Of a DNA stretch of 64,000 bases, positions 26,759-36,073 are shown in pieces. Under the pieces are notes generated by a model that ran no database searches, was not told where the DNA came from, and was given only the letters and a program-made list of their open reading frames with translations. The DNA comes from Qipengyuania sphaerica (GTDB lineage Bacteria; Pseudomonadota; Alphaproteobacteria; Sphingomonadales; Sphingomonadaceae). The stretch is taken from the NCBI RefSeq assembly GCF_019711595.1, contig NZ_JAIGNR010000001.1, positions 186,001 through 250,000 of the forward strand, given 5' to 3'. Numbering within the stretch: position 1 is the first letter of the stretch; each line of letters opens with the position of its first letter. The position numbers were made by a program, and so were the translations under genes.

Positions 26759-26806
26759 GCTGTTCTCCGTTTGAATGACGGAGAGGTCGTTAGCAGCGTG
26801 GGCGCG

Positions 26807-27892
26807 CTAGTCCATCCCCGCAGCCACGGCGAATTCATAGGCGCGGTCGACCAGCGGTCCGACGCGCTCGCTCATCGCCTTGGCGTGGGCTGAGGAGGCC
26901 GTGCCGTCGATGACGCGCTTCTTGATGCCCTGCATGATGCCGGCGAGCCGGAAGAGGTTGTAGGCGAAATACCAATCCATCGGCGGGACGGGATAGCCGG
27001 TCTTCGCGACATAACGCTCGACCGCCTCGTCCTGCGAGGGAATGCCCAATTCGTCGAGGTCGAGTCCCAAGAGGCCCGCACGCCCGTCATGCGGATTGTG
27101 CCAGTTGAGCATGAGATAGCTGAAGTCGGCAATCGGATCGCCAAGCGTCGACAGTTCCCAGTCGAGCACGGCGAGGACCTTGTTCGCGTCCTTCTCGAAA
27201 ATCATATTGTCGAGCCGGTAGTCGCCATGGACGACGCTGCTCTCGTGCTGCGGCGGGATGGTCTGCGGTAGCCATTCGATCAGCCGCTCCATCTTTTCCA
27301 TGTGCTCGGTTTCGGAAAGCTTGTACTGCTTCGACCAGCGCGCGATCTGGCGCGCGCAATAGTCGGTCGGCTTGCCGTAATCGCCGAGGCCGATCTCGTC
27401 GGGCTTGCGCAGGTGCAACTCGGCCATGGTGTCGATCATGGCGTTGTAGATTTCGCGGCGCTCGGCAGGCGAGTAATCCGGCAGCGCGCCATTCCATAAG
27501 CTACGTCCGTCGGCGAGGCCCATGACGAAGAATTTAGAACCGATGACTCCCGGGTCCTCGCAGAGGCCGTAAGTCTTCGGCACCGGGAAGCCGGTGGGCC
27601 CAAGCGCGTGCATCGCCATGTATTCGCGGTCTACCGCATGCGCGCTCGGCAGAAGCTTTCCGAAAGGCTGGCGCCGCAGGACGTAGGAACGGTCCGGAGT
27701 ATCGATCCGATAGGTCGGGTTCGACTGGCCGCCCTTGAATTTCGAATAGGAAATCGGGCCTTCAAAGCCTTCGACATTGGCCTCGAACCAGGCAGTCAGC
27801 TTGTCCATGTCGAGCTGGTCGCGCTCGGGCACCTCGATCGTGCCGACCATTTCCTTGTCGAAATCGATATCGGTCATGCCGGTCTCTGCCAT
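26807..27892 (-). CDS. ACAD10/11-type phosphotransferase family protein
   Basis: A 361-residue kinase of the aminoglycoside/choline phosphotransferase superfamily. SYSKFKGGQSNPTYRID, YVLRRQPFGKLLPSAHAVDREY are the signature of the N-terminal kinase part of ACAD10/ACAD11. The catalytic loop VVHGDYRLDNMIF (about residue 230) and metal Asp in VLAVLDWELSTLGDP are intact. In mammals and in the Pseudomonas lva pathway such kinases phosphorylate 4-hydroxyacyl-CoA for phosphate elimination by an acyl-CoA dehydrogenase partner. It is coupled to the ADH gene (TGATG), two genes after an acyl-CoA dehydrogenase. Confidence 0.9.
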   Translation of the reverse strand: MAETGMTDIDFDKEMVGTIEVPERDQLDMDKLTAWFEANVEGFEGPISYSKFKGGQSNPTYRIDTPDRSYVLRRQPFGKLLPSAHAVDREYMAMHALGPTGFPVPKTYGLCEDPGVIGSKFFVMGLADGRSLWNGALPDYSPAERREIYNAMIDTMAELHLRKPDEIGLGDYGKPTDYCARQIARWSKQYKLSETEHMEKMERLIEWLPQTIPPQHESSVVHGDYRLDNMIFEKDANKVLAVLDWELSTLGDPIADFSYLMLNWHNPHDGRAGLLGLDLDELGIPSQDEAVERYVAKTGYPVPPMDWYFAYNLFRLAGIMQGIKKRVIDGTASSAHAKAMSERVGPLVDRAYEFAVAAGMD

Positions 27893-28980
27893 CAGTCGAA
27901 CACCACCACGCTGCGGGCCGATGTGCCCCGTTTCATCTTCTCGAAGCCCTCGTTGATCTGCTCAAGCGGAATGCGCTCGGCGATGATCGTGTCGAGATCG
28001 AGCAGGCCGCGCATATAGAAATCGACGAGACGCGGCAGGTCGACCGGGAAGTGGTTCATGCCCATGATCGCGCCCTGCAGCTTCTTGCCCGAAAGCAGGT
28101 CCATCGCGCCAAGGCCGACCTTGCAGTCCAATGGCATCATGCCGAGGATTGTCGCCGTGCCGCCGCGCCGCAATATCTTTACCGCGAGATCGGCACTGGC
28201 CTGGCGTCCGACCGCCTCGATCGCGTGGTGCACGCCGCCGCCGGAAATCTTCATGGCTTCCTCGACCGCGTTGTCCGCCATGGCATCGACCGTGTGCGTC
28301 GCACCGAGGACCGCGGCAAGATCACGCTTTTCCTTGATCGGGTCGATGGCGATGACCTTGCCCGCGCCGGCGATCTTGGCCGCATTGATCGCGGCGAGGC
28401 CGACACCGCCGCAGCCGACTACCGCCACGGTTTCGCCCGGCACCACCGAGCATGCGTTGAATATCGTGCCCGCACCGGTCGTTACCGCGCAGCCGATAAC
28501 GGCGGCCCGGTCGAGCGGCATATCCTTGTCGATAGCAACGCAGGCATGCTCGTGGATCAGCATCTGTTCGGCAAAGGCAGAGAGGTTGAGCATCTGCGCG
28601 ACCGGCCCACTGCCGTCCGCACGCATGATGCGCGGGGCGGCATCCTGCGCACGGCGCGTGTCAGCTCCCATGCACAGCGCCATGCGGCCGGTGACGCAGA
28701 ATTCGCAGTGTCCGCAAAAGGCCGAGAGGCAGGAGACGACATGGTCGCCCGGCTTCACGGTCTTCACCTCGCTGCCGACCGCGCGGACCACGCCAGCCGC
28801 CTCGTGGCCCGGAATGGCCGGGAGCGGGTGCGGATATGTGCCTTCGATGAAGTGCAGGTCCGAATGGCAGAGGCCGCAGGCCTTGGTGTCGATCAGGACT
28901 TCGTGCGGGGCGGGATCGGCAAGTTCGACCTCGCCGATCGTCAGTCCGCCTACACTTTCGAGGATTGCCGCCTTTGCCAT
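27892..28980 (-). CDS. zinc-dependent alcohol dehydrogenase (MDR family)
   Basis: A 362-residue medium-chain dehydrogenase. The catalytic zinc region GLCHSDLHFIEGTYPHPLPAIPGHEAAG, structural zinc CGHCEFCVTGRMALC and Rossmann motif VAVVGCGGVGLAAI are intact. It probably oxidises an alcohol, or handles hydroxy-acyl intermediates, in the surrounding acyl-CoA operon. It is coupled on both sides by one-base overlaps with the acyl-CoA dehydrogenase and the kinase genes. Confidence 0.92.
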   Translation of the reverse strand: MAKAAILESVGGLTIGEVELADPAPHEVLIDTKACGLCHSDLHFIEGTYPHPLPAIPGHEAAGVVRAVGSEVKTVKPGDHVVSCLSAFCGHCEFCVTGRMALCMGADTRRAQDAAPRIMRADGSGPVAQMLNLSAFAEQMLIHEHACVAIDKDMPLDRAAVIGCAVTTGAGTIFNACSVVPGETVAVVGCGGVGLAAINAAKIAGAGKVIAIDPIKEKRDLAAVLGATHTVDAMADNAVEEAMKISGGGVHHAIEAVGRQASADLAVKILRRGGTATILGMMPLDCKVGLGAMDLLSGKKLQGAIMGMNHFPVDLPRLVDFYMRGLLDLDTIIAERIPLEQINEGFEKMKRGTSARSVVVFD

Positions 28981-30314
28981 CAGCGGGTCGCCCCCATGTC
29001 ACCCGAGCTCAGCCGGTCGTCGCCGGCGGTCGGGCCCTTGCCGTCACGCAGGGCGTTCGCCGTCGGGCCTTCTTCGGGCATGTGCTTGGCGAATTCCATG
29101 CGCGCGATCGAACGGGCATGGACCTCGTCCGGACCATCGGCAAGGCGCAGCGTGCGCTGGTGGGCATAGGCATTGGCGAGACCATAATCGTCCGAAACGC
29201 CGCCGCCGCCGTGGGCCTGGATTGCATCATCGATGATGCGCAGCGCCATGTTGGGTGCCTGCACCTTGATCATGGCAATTTCCTGCTTGGCTGCCTTGTT
29301 GCCGACCTTGTCCATCATGTCGGCTGCCTTGAGGCAGAGCAGCCGGGTCATGTCGATATCGATGCGCGCGCGCGCCACGCGCTCTTCCCAGACCGAATGC
29401 TTGTAGATCGGCTTGCCGAAAGCTTCGCGCTCCTGCAGGCGCTTGCACATCTTGTGCAGCGCTTCCTCGGCAACGCCGATGGTGCGCATGCAGTGGTGGA
29501 TACGGCCCGGGCCGAGGCGCCCTTGCGCGATTTCGAAACCGCGGCCTTCACCCAGCAGCATGTTGGTGACGGGCACGCGCACATCCTTCAATTCGACTTC
29601 CATGTGCCCGTGCGGCGCATCGTCGTAGCCGAAGACGGGCAGGTGGCGCAGGATCTTCACGCCCGGCGCGTCCATCGGCATCAGGATCATCGACTGCTGT
29701 GCATGACGGCCGGCGGAAAAGTCGGTCTTGCCCATGACGATGGCGACCTTGCAGCGCGGATCGCCCACGCCCGACGACCACCATTTGCGACCGTTGATGA
29801 CGTATTCGTCGCCATCGCGCTCGATGCGGGTTTCGATGTTGGTCGCATCCGACGAAGCGGTGAAGGGCTCGGTCATGAGGAAGGCCGAACGGATTTCGCC
29901 GTTCATCAGCGGGGTGAGCCACTTTTCCTTCTGCTCGCGCGTGCCGTAGCGATGGAAGACTTCCATATTGCCGGTGTCGGGCGCGGAGCAGTTGAAGACT
30001 TCGGATGCGAAACCGATGCGGCCCATTTCCTCGGCGCAGAGCGCATATTCGAGGTTGGTGAGGCCCGGGCCTTCGAAATCATAGGTCTCGTCGACATGGT
30101 GGTGGCCGTCGTTGCGCGGCGGCATGAAGAGGTTCCAGATGCCCTCCGCTTTGGCCTTGGCCTTGAGGTCCTCGACCACCTGGATGACCTTCCAGCGCTC
30201 GCCCTCGGCATCCTGTGCCTTGTAGGTCGGCACGGCGGGGCGGACGTGCGCCTCGATGAAATTCTTCACCCGGTCGCGCCAGTAGGTTTGCCTTTCGGTG
30301 GGCTGGAAATCCAT
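28980..30314 (-). CDS. acyl-CoA dehydrogenase (ACAD10/11-like)
   Basis: A 444-residue flavoprotein. [81 protein letters not shown] and [13 protein letters not shown] place it in the acyl-CoA dehydrogenase family and in the branch nearest ACAD10/ACAD11. Together with the kinase two genes downstream it forms a split version of the mammalian kinase-dehydrogenase fusion. Expected role: converting a phosphorylated 4-hydroxyacyl-CoA to enoyl-CoA. This is inferred from family and context. Confidence 0.92.
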   Translation of the reverse strand: MDFQPTERQTYWRDRVKNFIEAHVRPAVPTYKAQDAEGERWKVIQVVEDLKAKAKAEGIWNLFMPPRNDGHHHVDETYDFEGPGLTNLEYALCAEEMGRIGFASEVFNCSAPDTGNMEVFHRYGTREQKEKWLTPLMNGEIRSAFLMTEPFTASSDATNIETRIERDGDEYVINGRKWWSSGVGDPRCKVAIVMGKTDFSAGRHAQQSMILMPMDAPGVKILRHLPVFGYDDAPHGHMEVELKDVRVPVTNMLLGEGRGFEIAQGRLGPGRIHHCMRTIGVAEEALHKMCKRLQEREAFGKPIYKHSVWEERVARARIDIDMTRLLCLKAADMMDKVGNKAAKQEIAMIKVQAPNMALRIIDDAIQAHGGGGVSDDYGLANAYAHQRTLRLADGPDEVHARSIARMEFAKHMPEEGPTANALRDGKGPTAGDDRLSSGDMGATR

Positions 30315-30399
30315 CTTGTCGGTCCTCTCTCAAATCAGTTGCGGCGTGAAACTGGCATGGGAGCCAGCGCTGCGCCAAGTCATTTTTGCGGGAAATTTC

Positions 30400-31890
30400 T
30401 CACGGCACGATCGTGCCAGCGTCGATATCCCCCCTCGCCGCAGCGTCAATCGCATCGCGCCGTCGCTGTGCGAGTGTCTCCAGCCTTGCCTCATGTTCTG
30501 CGCGGCTGATCGGAAACCGGCCGAGCCAGTATGCAGCCAGCACGGCGAGAACGATGGCGGCCGCGCCGTGATAGATGATCATGTCCGACAAGACGCTCAT
30601 CTCCACACTGTCCGCACGCGCTCCATCGGGGAGCTGCGATGCCGCTACGATCTGCCCGGTGAGGAAAATGCCGACCCCGGTGGCACACTTCTGGATCAAC
30701 CAGTTGCCCGAGTAGAAAGCACCCTCGGCGCGACGGTTTGTCCGCTCTTCGAATGCTTCGACAACTTCGGCAATCATCGAAGTCGCCGAGATCATCATGA
30801 TCACGCCGAACATGTTGGCAAACAGGAGCATGCCAAGGAATCCGAAGGTCGAAACCGGAGTGCCCAGCTCCGGCCAGAACCCCGCCAGCACCAGGGCATA
30901 GGGGGCCAATCCAATGATCACGCTGCAATAGGCCCCGATGGCGGCACTCCTCGCCTTCCCGTAGGCGCGGTGCATCTGGCCCACCACGAAGAACATCATG
31001 ACCACCGAGGCGAAGAGCGTCAGAGCATATCCCAAGAGGCCGGTGAACCATGAAGGTGCGCCCTCGACGATCGGTTGGTCGAGCTGCCAGACGAAGACAT
31101 TGAGGTAATTCGATATCGAGAATGCCATGCCCTGGTTGACGTAGGCCGCCAGCGCCCCGGCAGCGAAGAACAGGAAGCTGCGCTCGGAAAAAGCGTCGAA
31201 TATCTCGGAAAAAGCGCTTCTGAGCGAAAATGGCGGCGGGCGGTTTTCCGGCAGTCGTGCCACCAGGCGGTGCTGGCCCAGCGCCGAACCGGCGACCGAC
31301 AGCACCATCAGCATCGCCCCGAAGATGCCGAAGCTCAGATAGCCTTCCTCTTGCAGCAATCCGTCGGGCCCGGACATGAAGACCGTGTAGGCAAGGATCA
31401 TCATAACGATTCCGCCCAGCCAACCCGACAGGAAGCGATAACGGAACAGCGTGGTTCGCTCATCGTAATCCTGCGTAATTTCGGGCACGAGACTGATCGA
31501 CGGCACCTCGCAGGCAGACAGCAGAATGCGAACACCGATAGCGATCGCAATCAGGCCGAGGAAACTCGGAGCCTCACCGCCCGGCGGATGCCACAGGAGA
31601 ACCCACATAAGCGCGAGCGGTACAGGGGCGAGATAAAGCCACGGAAGACGTCTCCCCCAGCGGGTATAGGTCCGATCCGACAAATTGCCGATGATCGGAT
31701 CGATCACAGCATCGACGAGCAAGGCGATCAGCAGCGCAAGGCTGACGAGCCGCGCGTCCATTCCAAGGACCTGGTTATAGAAAATCAGCAGGAAGAAGCT
31801 GAAGCCGAGGTCCTTCACCCCGAACGCCACCGCGCCGAAGCCGTGGACGATCTTGAGGCGCTGGGACAGGGGGCCTTCGACGAATGCCAT
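30400..31890 (-). CDS. MFS transporter, glycoside-pentoside-hexuronide (GPH) type
   Basis: A 496-residue transporter with about twelve hydrophobic segments. LKIVHGFGAVAFGVKDLGFSFFLLIFYNQVLG, DAVIDPIIGNLSDRTYTRWGRRLPWLYLAPVPLAL are the GPH/MelB-type landmarks. In the Sphingomonadales such carriers often sit in lipid or steroid catabolic operons; the substrate here is unknown. Its start overlaps the SDR stop (TGATG) and 85 bases separate it from the acyl-CoA dehydrogenase gene. Confidence 0.9.
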   Translation of the reverse strand: MAFVEGPLSQRLKIVHGFGAVAFGVKDLGFSFFLLIFYNQVLGMDARLVSLALLIALLVDAVIDPIIGNLSDRTYTRWGRRLPWLYLAPVPLALMWVLLWHPPGGEAPSFLGLIAIAIGVRILLSACEVPSISLVPEITQDYDERTTLFRYRFLSGWLGGIVMMILAYTVFMSGPDGLLQEEGYLSFGIFGAMLMVLSVAGSALGQHRLVARLPENRPPPFSLRSAFSEIFDAFSERSFLFFAAGALAAYVNQGMAFSISNYLNVFVWQLDQPIVEGAPSWFTGLLGYALTLFASVVMMFFVVGQMHRAYGKARSAAIGAYCSVIIGLAPYALVLAGFWPELGTPVSTFGFLGMLLFANMFGVIMMISATSMIAEVVEAFEERTNRRAEGAFYSGNWLIQKCATGVGIFLTGQIVAASQLPDGARADSVEMSVLSDMIIYHGAAAIVLAVLAAYWLGRFPISRAEHEARLETLAQRRRDAIDAAARGDIDAGTIVP

Positions 31891-32741
31891 CAGCTTAGGC
31901 CTTGAGCCTGTTTCTCCATGGCTTCAAGGGCTTCGAACATTCCCGGCGTTTCCGGGTCCCAGCTGTGGCGCGGGCCGAGCGTTATGCCACCATCGACCAG
32001 CATCGAGGCGCCGGTCATGAAGCCCGCCGCATCGCTGGCGAGGAAGGCCACCGCCTCGGCGATGTCGCGCGGCTGCCCTCCGCGCATGACCGGCTGCGCA
32101 TTCGACGACATCTGCGCGATCGCAGCCTTGGCCATGCTCACCATTTCCTCCGGCATTTCGAGCGAGGAAGTGAAGATATTGGTATTGATGAAGCCGGGCT
32201 GCACCGCGTTCACCCTTATGCCATGCTGGGCTAGGTCGGTCGCTGCGCATTTGGTGAGGTGCAAAACGCCGGCCTTCGCGACGGCATAGGCGGTCGGCGA
32301 ATAGCCGGGACCGACCGCTGCGACGCTGGATACATTGACGATGCTCGCACCCTTGCGGCCCTTCATGTGCGGCACGGCGTAGCGGATTCCCATTGCCACC
32401 GAGCGCAGTAGCAGGTCCATCGTGCGGTCCCATTCCTCGGGTTCGATCTCGTCTATGCCAGGACGCGCGCCGCCGGCGCCCGCATTGTTGAAGACCACGT
32501 CGATGCCACCCGTCTCTTGCGCCGCCCCGTCCATCAGCTTGCGGATGTCACCGGGCGAACAGACGTCGCAGTGGCGATAACGGACATCGCCCCCGGCTTC
32601 GCTCTCGAGCGCCTTGCCGCCGTCATCGTCGATATCGGAGGCGAAGACGGTTGCGCCTTCGCTTGCGAACAGCCGCGTCGTCTCGGCGCCGATGCCCGAT
32701 GCAGCGCCAGTAATTACCACCGTCTTGCCGGTGAATCGCAT
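31890..32741 (-). CDS. short-chain dehydrogenase/reductase
   Basis: A 283-residue classical SDR: cofactor motif TGAASGIG (residues 12-19), FNNAGAGG, the catalytic triad Ser (VNVSSVAAVG) and YAVAK, and a MLVDGGITL end. Asp at SDIDDD after the second strand suggests NAD(H) preference. It is the first gene of the leftward operon and starts about 50 bases from an ACGT-NA-ACGT site in the divergent intergenic region. Confidence 0.92.
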   Translation of the reverse strand: MRFTGKTVVITGAASGIGAETTRLFASEGATVFASDIDDDGGKALESEAGGDVRYRHCDVCSPGDIRKLMDGAAQETGGIDVVFNNAGAGGARPGIDEIEPEEWDRTMDLLLRSVAMGIRYAVPHMKGRKGASIVNVSSVAAVGPGYSPTAYAVAKAGVLHLTKCAATDLAQHGIRVNAVQPGFINTNIFTSSLEMPEEMVSMAKAAIAQMSSNAQPVMRGGQPRDIAEAVAFLASDAAGFMTGASMLVDGGITLGPRHSWDPETPGMFEALEAMEKQAQGLS

Positions 32742-32790
32742 CGGTCTCTCTCCCGGATTTCCTTGGTTTCCAGCTTAGGGAAGCGACCCA

Positions 32791-32806
32791 TCACGTCAAC
32801 GTAAAC
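32791..32806 (-). promoter_or_regulatory. candidate operator, left site of the divergent promoter region
   Basis: TCACGTCAACGTAAAC contains two ACGT palindromes with NA between them. A closely related 16-mer lies 79 bases away in front of the rightward operon. The pattern resembles binding sites of MerR-type LiuR regulators described for branched-chain and fatty acid catabolism in proteobacteria; no such regulator gene is in the window. Confidence 0.45.
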
Positions 32807-32869
32807 CACCTGACGCTACGGCATGGCGCTCTGCCGGAAACGCCCTTGCGGCAAGGCCGCGAATCACCC

Positions 32870-32885
32870 TAACGTAAACGTCAAC
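32870..32885 (+). promoter_or_regulatory. candidate operator, right site of the divergent promoter region
   Basis: TAACGTAAACGTCAAC, with ACGT-AA-ACGT at its core, is related to the left site at 32791-32806. It lies 27 bases before the GTG start of the rightward acyl-CoA dehydrogenase operon. Confidence 0.45.
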
Positions 32886-32911
32886 CGAGGAGACCTGAGA
32901 GGAGTCGGTCC

Positions 32912-34093
32912 GTGCCCGATCTGGAAAGCTTCCGCGCCGAAACGCGCGAATGGCTCGAAGCCAATTGCCCCCCTGAAATGCGCAAGCCCGTCAAGGACGA
33001 GGGCGATATCTACTGGGGCGGCCGCAACGCCACCTTCAAGAACGATGCGCAGAAGGCCTGGTTCGAGGCCTGTCGTGACAAGGGCTACACCGTTCCCGAA
33101 TGGCCGAAGGAATATGGCGGCGCCGGCCTCAGCCCGGCAGAGGGCAAGGTATTGCGCCAGGAAATGGCGAAGATCGGCGCGCGTCCGCCGCTTTCCAGCT
33201 TCGGCATCTGGATGCTGGGCCCGGCGCTGCTGCACTTCGGCACCGAAGGCCAGAAGCAGCGCTTCCTCAATGAAATCGCGCGCGGCGAAATCCGCTGGTG
33301 CCAGGGCTATTCCGAACCGGGTTCGGGTTCCGACCTCGTCTCGATGCAGACCTTCGGCGAAGACATGGGCGATCACTGGGTGGTCAACGGCCAGAAGATC
33401 TGGACCTCCTATGCCGACGAGGCCGACTGGATCTTCTGCCTTGTGCGCACCGACAAGCAGAACAAGTACCAGGGCATCACCTTCATGCTGTTCGACATGG
33501 CGGCGGGCGGTGTCACCACCAAGCCGATCAAGCTGATCAGCGGCAACAGCCCATTCTGCGAAACCTTCTTCGACGATGTGAGCGTGCCCAAGTCCTATGG
33601 CGAGGATTGCCCCGGCTATGTCGGCGAAATCAACCGCGGCTGGGACGTGGCGAAATACCTCCTTGGCCACGAACGCGAGATGATTTCGGGCGCGGGCGGC
33701 GGCGACCGTACAGCAGCCATCGGCGCAGCGATGAAGCGCAATGCGGGCGAACTCGACCCCGTGCTGCGCGCCGAACTCGCGCAGTTCGATGTCGATGCGC
33801 TGGCCTATACCGCGATGGGCGAGAAATTCCTCGACGAGCTGAAGGTCGGCAAGGCGCACCCCGCACAGCCGAACATGATGAAATATGCAGGGACCGAGCT
33901 GAACAAGCGCCGCCACGAACTGATGATGGCTGCCGGCGGCAGCCGCGCTCTGGAATGGGAGAGCGAGGAAACGGGTGGCGGCAAGCCGTCGCGTAACTGG
34001 CTGCGCACCAAGGCCAATTCGATCGAGGGCGGCACGAGCGAAGTCATGCTCAACGTCATCTCGAAGCGTATCCTCGACCTGCCGGGAGCCTGA
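32912..34093 (+). CDS. acyl-CoA dehydrogenase, subunit 1 of a paired set
   Basis: A 393-residue acyl-CoA dehydrogenase. WCQGYSEPGSGSDLVSMQT (flavin and substrate contacts), NGQKIWTSYADEADW and the C-terminal IEGGTSEVMLNVISKRILDLP are typical. Start is GTG 32912 after a GAGGAG site. The next gene, 3 bases after the stop, encodes a second acyl-CoA dehydrogenase; such adjacent pairs often form alpha2beta2 heterotetramers for side-chain or sterol-type substrates, as in FadE pairs. Regulation may run through the ACGT-containing site 27 bases upstream. Confidence 0.93.
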   Translation: MPDLESFRAETREWLEANCPPEMRKPVKDEGDIYWGGRNATFKNDAQKAWFEACRDKGYTVPEWPKEYGGAGLSPAEGKVLRQEMAKIGARPPLSSFGIWMLGPALLHFGTEGQKQRFLNEIARGEIRWCQGYSEPGSGSDLVSMQTFGEDMGDHWVVNGQKIWTSYADEADWIFCLVRTDKQNKYQGITFMLFDMAAGGVTTKPIKLISGNSPFCETFFDDVSVPKSYGEDCPGYVGEINRGWDVAKYLLGHEREMISGAGGGDRTAAIGAAMKRNAGELDPVLRAELAQFDVDALAYTAMGEKFLDELKVGKAHPAQPNMMKYAGTELNKRRHELMMAAGGSRALEWESEETGGGKPSRNWLRTKANSIEGGTSEVMLNVISKRILDLPGA

Positions 34094-34096
34094 TCG

Positions 34097-35236
34097 ATGC
34101 CCCTTTATTACGACGACGACCAGGCGATGCTCGCCGAGACCGCCCAGCAATTCATGGGCGAAGAAGGCGCTATTCCCAAGCAGCTGCGCCACTGGCGCGA
34201 CCGCGATTGCAAGGACGGCTTCGGCCACGGCCTGTGGAAGCAGTTTGCCGAAATGGGCTTCACCGGCATGCTGGTGGGCGAAGACGACGGCGGGCTCGGC
34301 ATGGGTCATGTCGAGGCGGGCATCGTGCTCGAACAGATCGGCCGCAATCTCACGCCTTCGCCCTTCCTTTCCTCTTCCGTGCTCGCAGCAACTGCCTTGA
34401 AGCATGGCGGCGACGATGTGCGCGGGCGCTGGCTGCCGGGCCTGATCGAGGGCGAGAAGGTCTATGCCGTCGCCATCGATGAAGGCGCGAAGCACCGTCC
34501 CGAAACCATTGCCTGCCGGGCGGAAAAGTCGGGCAACGGCTTCAAGCTGTCGGGCAAGAAGGACTTCGTGGTCTACGGCGCCTCGTCCGAAATGATCGTC
34601 GTTGCCGCGCGCACTTCGGGCAGCGACAGCGACACTGACGGCGTCACGCTCTTCGCCGTCCCGCAGGACGCATCGGGCATGAGCCACGACAGCGTGCGCC
34701 TCGTCGACAGCTCGATGGCGAGCCATGTCACCTTCGACGGCGTCGAGCTCGACGGCGATGCCGTGATCGGCGAAGTCGACGGGGGCCGTGAGGTCTTGAA
34801 CGCCATGCTGATGGCGGGCCGCGTGGGTGCGGCTGCCGAGGGTGTCGGCGTTGCGCAGGGCGCGATGGACATGACCGTCGACTACCTCAAGCAGCGCAAG
34901 CAGTTCGGCAAGCTCATCGGCGAATTCCAGGCGCTCCAGCACCGTGCCGCGCATCTCTATTCCGAAGTCGAGATCGCCCGCGCGGTCACCATCAAGGCAG
35001 CCCAGCTGCTCGATGGCGGCAGCGAGAAGGCGGACCTGATGGCCAGCGTCGCCAAGGCCAAGGTTGCCAAAGCCGCGGGCCTTGCGGTGAAGGAAGGCGT
35101 GCAGATGCATGGCGGCATCGGCATGACCGACGAATACGATATCGGCCTCTACATGAAACGCGACCGGGCGCTGCAGGAATTCCTCGGTGACCAGTATTAC
35201 CACGCAGGCCGTGTGGCCGAGATGAGCGGCTATTAA
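34097..35236 (+). CDS. acyl-CoA dehydrogenase, subunit 2 of a paired set
   Basis: A 379-residue dehydrogenase of the same family as its upstream neighbour. It has the shorter, more divergent sequence expected of the partner subunit: FVVYGASSEMIVVAARTSG, FDGVELDGDAVIGEVDGG, KQRKQFGKLIGEFQALQHRAAHLYSEVEIARAV, MHGGIGMTDEYDIGLYMKR. Probably assembles with the product of the preceding gene. Separated from it by 3 bases. Confidence 0.93.
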   Translation: MPLYYDDDQAMLAETAQQFMGEEGAIPKQLRHWRDRDCKDGFGHGLWKQFAEMGFTGMLVGEDDGGLGMGHVEAGIVLEQIGRNLTPSPFLSSSVLAATALKHGGDDVRGRWLPGLIEGEKVYAVAIDEGAKHRPETIACRAEKSGNGFKLSGKKDFVVYGASSEMIVVAARTSGSDSDTDGVTLFAVPQDASGMSHDSVRLVDSSMASHVTFDGVELDGDAVIGEVDGGREVLNAMLMAGRVGAAAEGVGVAQGAMDMTVDYLKQRKQFGKLIGEFQALQHRAAHLYSEVEIARAVTIKAAQLLDGGSEKADLMASVAKAKVAKAAGLAVKEGVQMHGGIGMTDEYDIGLYMKRDRALQEFLGDQYYHAGRVAEMSGY

Positions 35237-35250
35237 ACGGGAGAAAGAAA

Positions 35251-36057
35251 ATGACCCTCGAAGACATGTTCAGCCTGAAAGGCCGCGTTGCGCTGGTGAC
35301 CGGCGGGAGCCGCGGCATCGGACGCATGATCGTCGAGGGTTTCCTCGCCGCAGGTGCGGAGCGGGTCTACATCACCGCGCGCAAGGGCGGCGAGCTGCAT
35401 GAGACCGCCGAGGAACTGGGCGAGAAGGTCGTGCCGATCCAGGGGGACATCTCGACCATGGAAGGCATCGACGAGCTGGTGGCCGAGCTATCGTCCAGGG
35501 AGGACCACCTCGACATCCTCGTCAACAATGCGGGCGCGGCCTGGGGGGCGGACTATCTCGACTTTCCCGAAGAAGGCTGGGACAAGGTCATGGACCTTAA
35601 CGTCAAGACGCCGTTCTTCCTGACGCAGAAGCTCCACAAGCTGCTCACTGCCAATGCCAGCCAGGACAAGCCGGGCAAGGTGATCAACATCGCCAGTATC
35701 GACGGCCTCAGGATCAACCCGTGGGAAACCTATTCCTACCAGGCTTCGAAGGCCGCGCTCATCCACCTCACGCGCCGCATGGCCGCGCGGCTGGTGAAGG
35801 ACCACGTCTATGTCACCGGCATCGCGCCGGGCGCATTCCCCTCGAACATGAACAAGGTCGCGCGCGACCATGCCGAGGCGAGCGCGCAGGGCATCCCCAA
35901 CAAGCGCGTCGGCGACAAGTTCGACATGGGCGGAAGCTGCGTCTACCTCGCCAGCCGTGCGGGTGATTACACGGTGGGCGAAACCATCGCGGTCGACGGC
36001 GGCATCGTGAACGCGCACCTGCCGACCCACTTCGCGGACCCGGCCGGAGGGCGCTAA
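35251..36057 (+). CDS. short-chain dehydrogenase/reductase
   Basis: A 268-residue classical SDR: TGGSRGIG, LVNNAGAAWG, catalytic Ser in INIASIDGL and YQASK, ending ETIAVDGGIVN. It probably oxidises a beta-hydroxyacyl or related alcohol in the same acyl-CoA degradation pathway. It lies 14 bases after the second acyl-CoA dehydrogenase, with a GGAG ribosome site. Confidence 0.92.
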   Translation: MTLEDMFSLKGRVALVTGGSRGIGRMIVEGFLAAGAERVYITARKGGELHETAEELGEKVVPIQGDISTMEGIDELVAELSSREDHLDILVNNAGAAWGADYLDFPEEGWDKVMDLNVKTPFFLTQKLHKLLTANASQDKPGKVINIASIDGLRINPWETYSYQASKAALIHLTRRMAARLVKDHVYVTGIAPGAFPSNMNKVARDHAEASAQGIPNKRVGDKFDMGGSCVYLASRAGDYTVGETIAVDGGIVNAHLPTHFADPAGGR

Positions 36058-36073
36058 GCTGGAGGATGAAGCC

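Noticed and set aside
28965-30509. A 514-codon plus-strand frame opposite the acyl-CoA dehydrogenase
   Set aside because: Shadow frame; the composition is that of reversed coding sequence and no domain is visible.
32864-35203. A 779-codon minus-strand frame opposite the two acyl-CoA dehydrogenases
   Set aside because: Shadow frame produced by codon bias; both acyl-CoA dehydrogenase genes are clearly supported by motifs.
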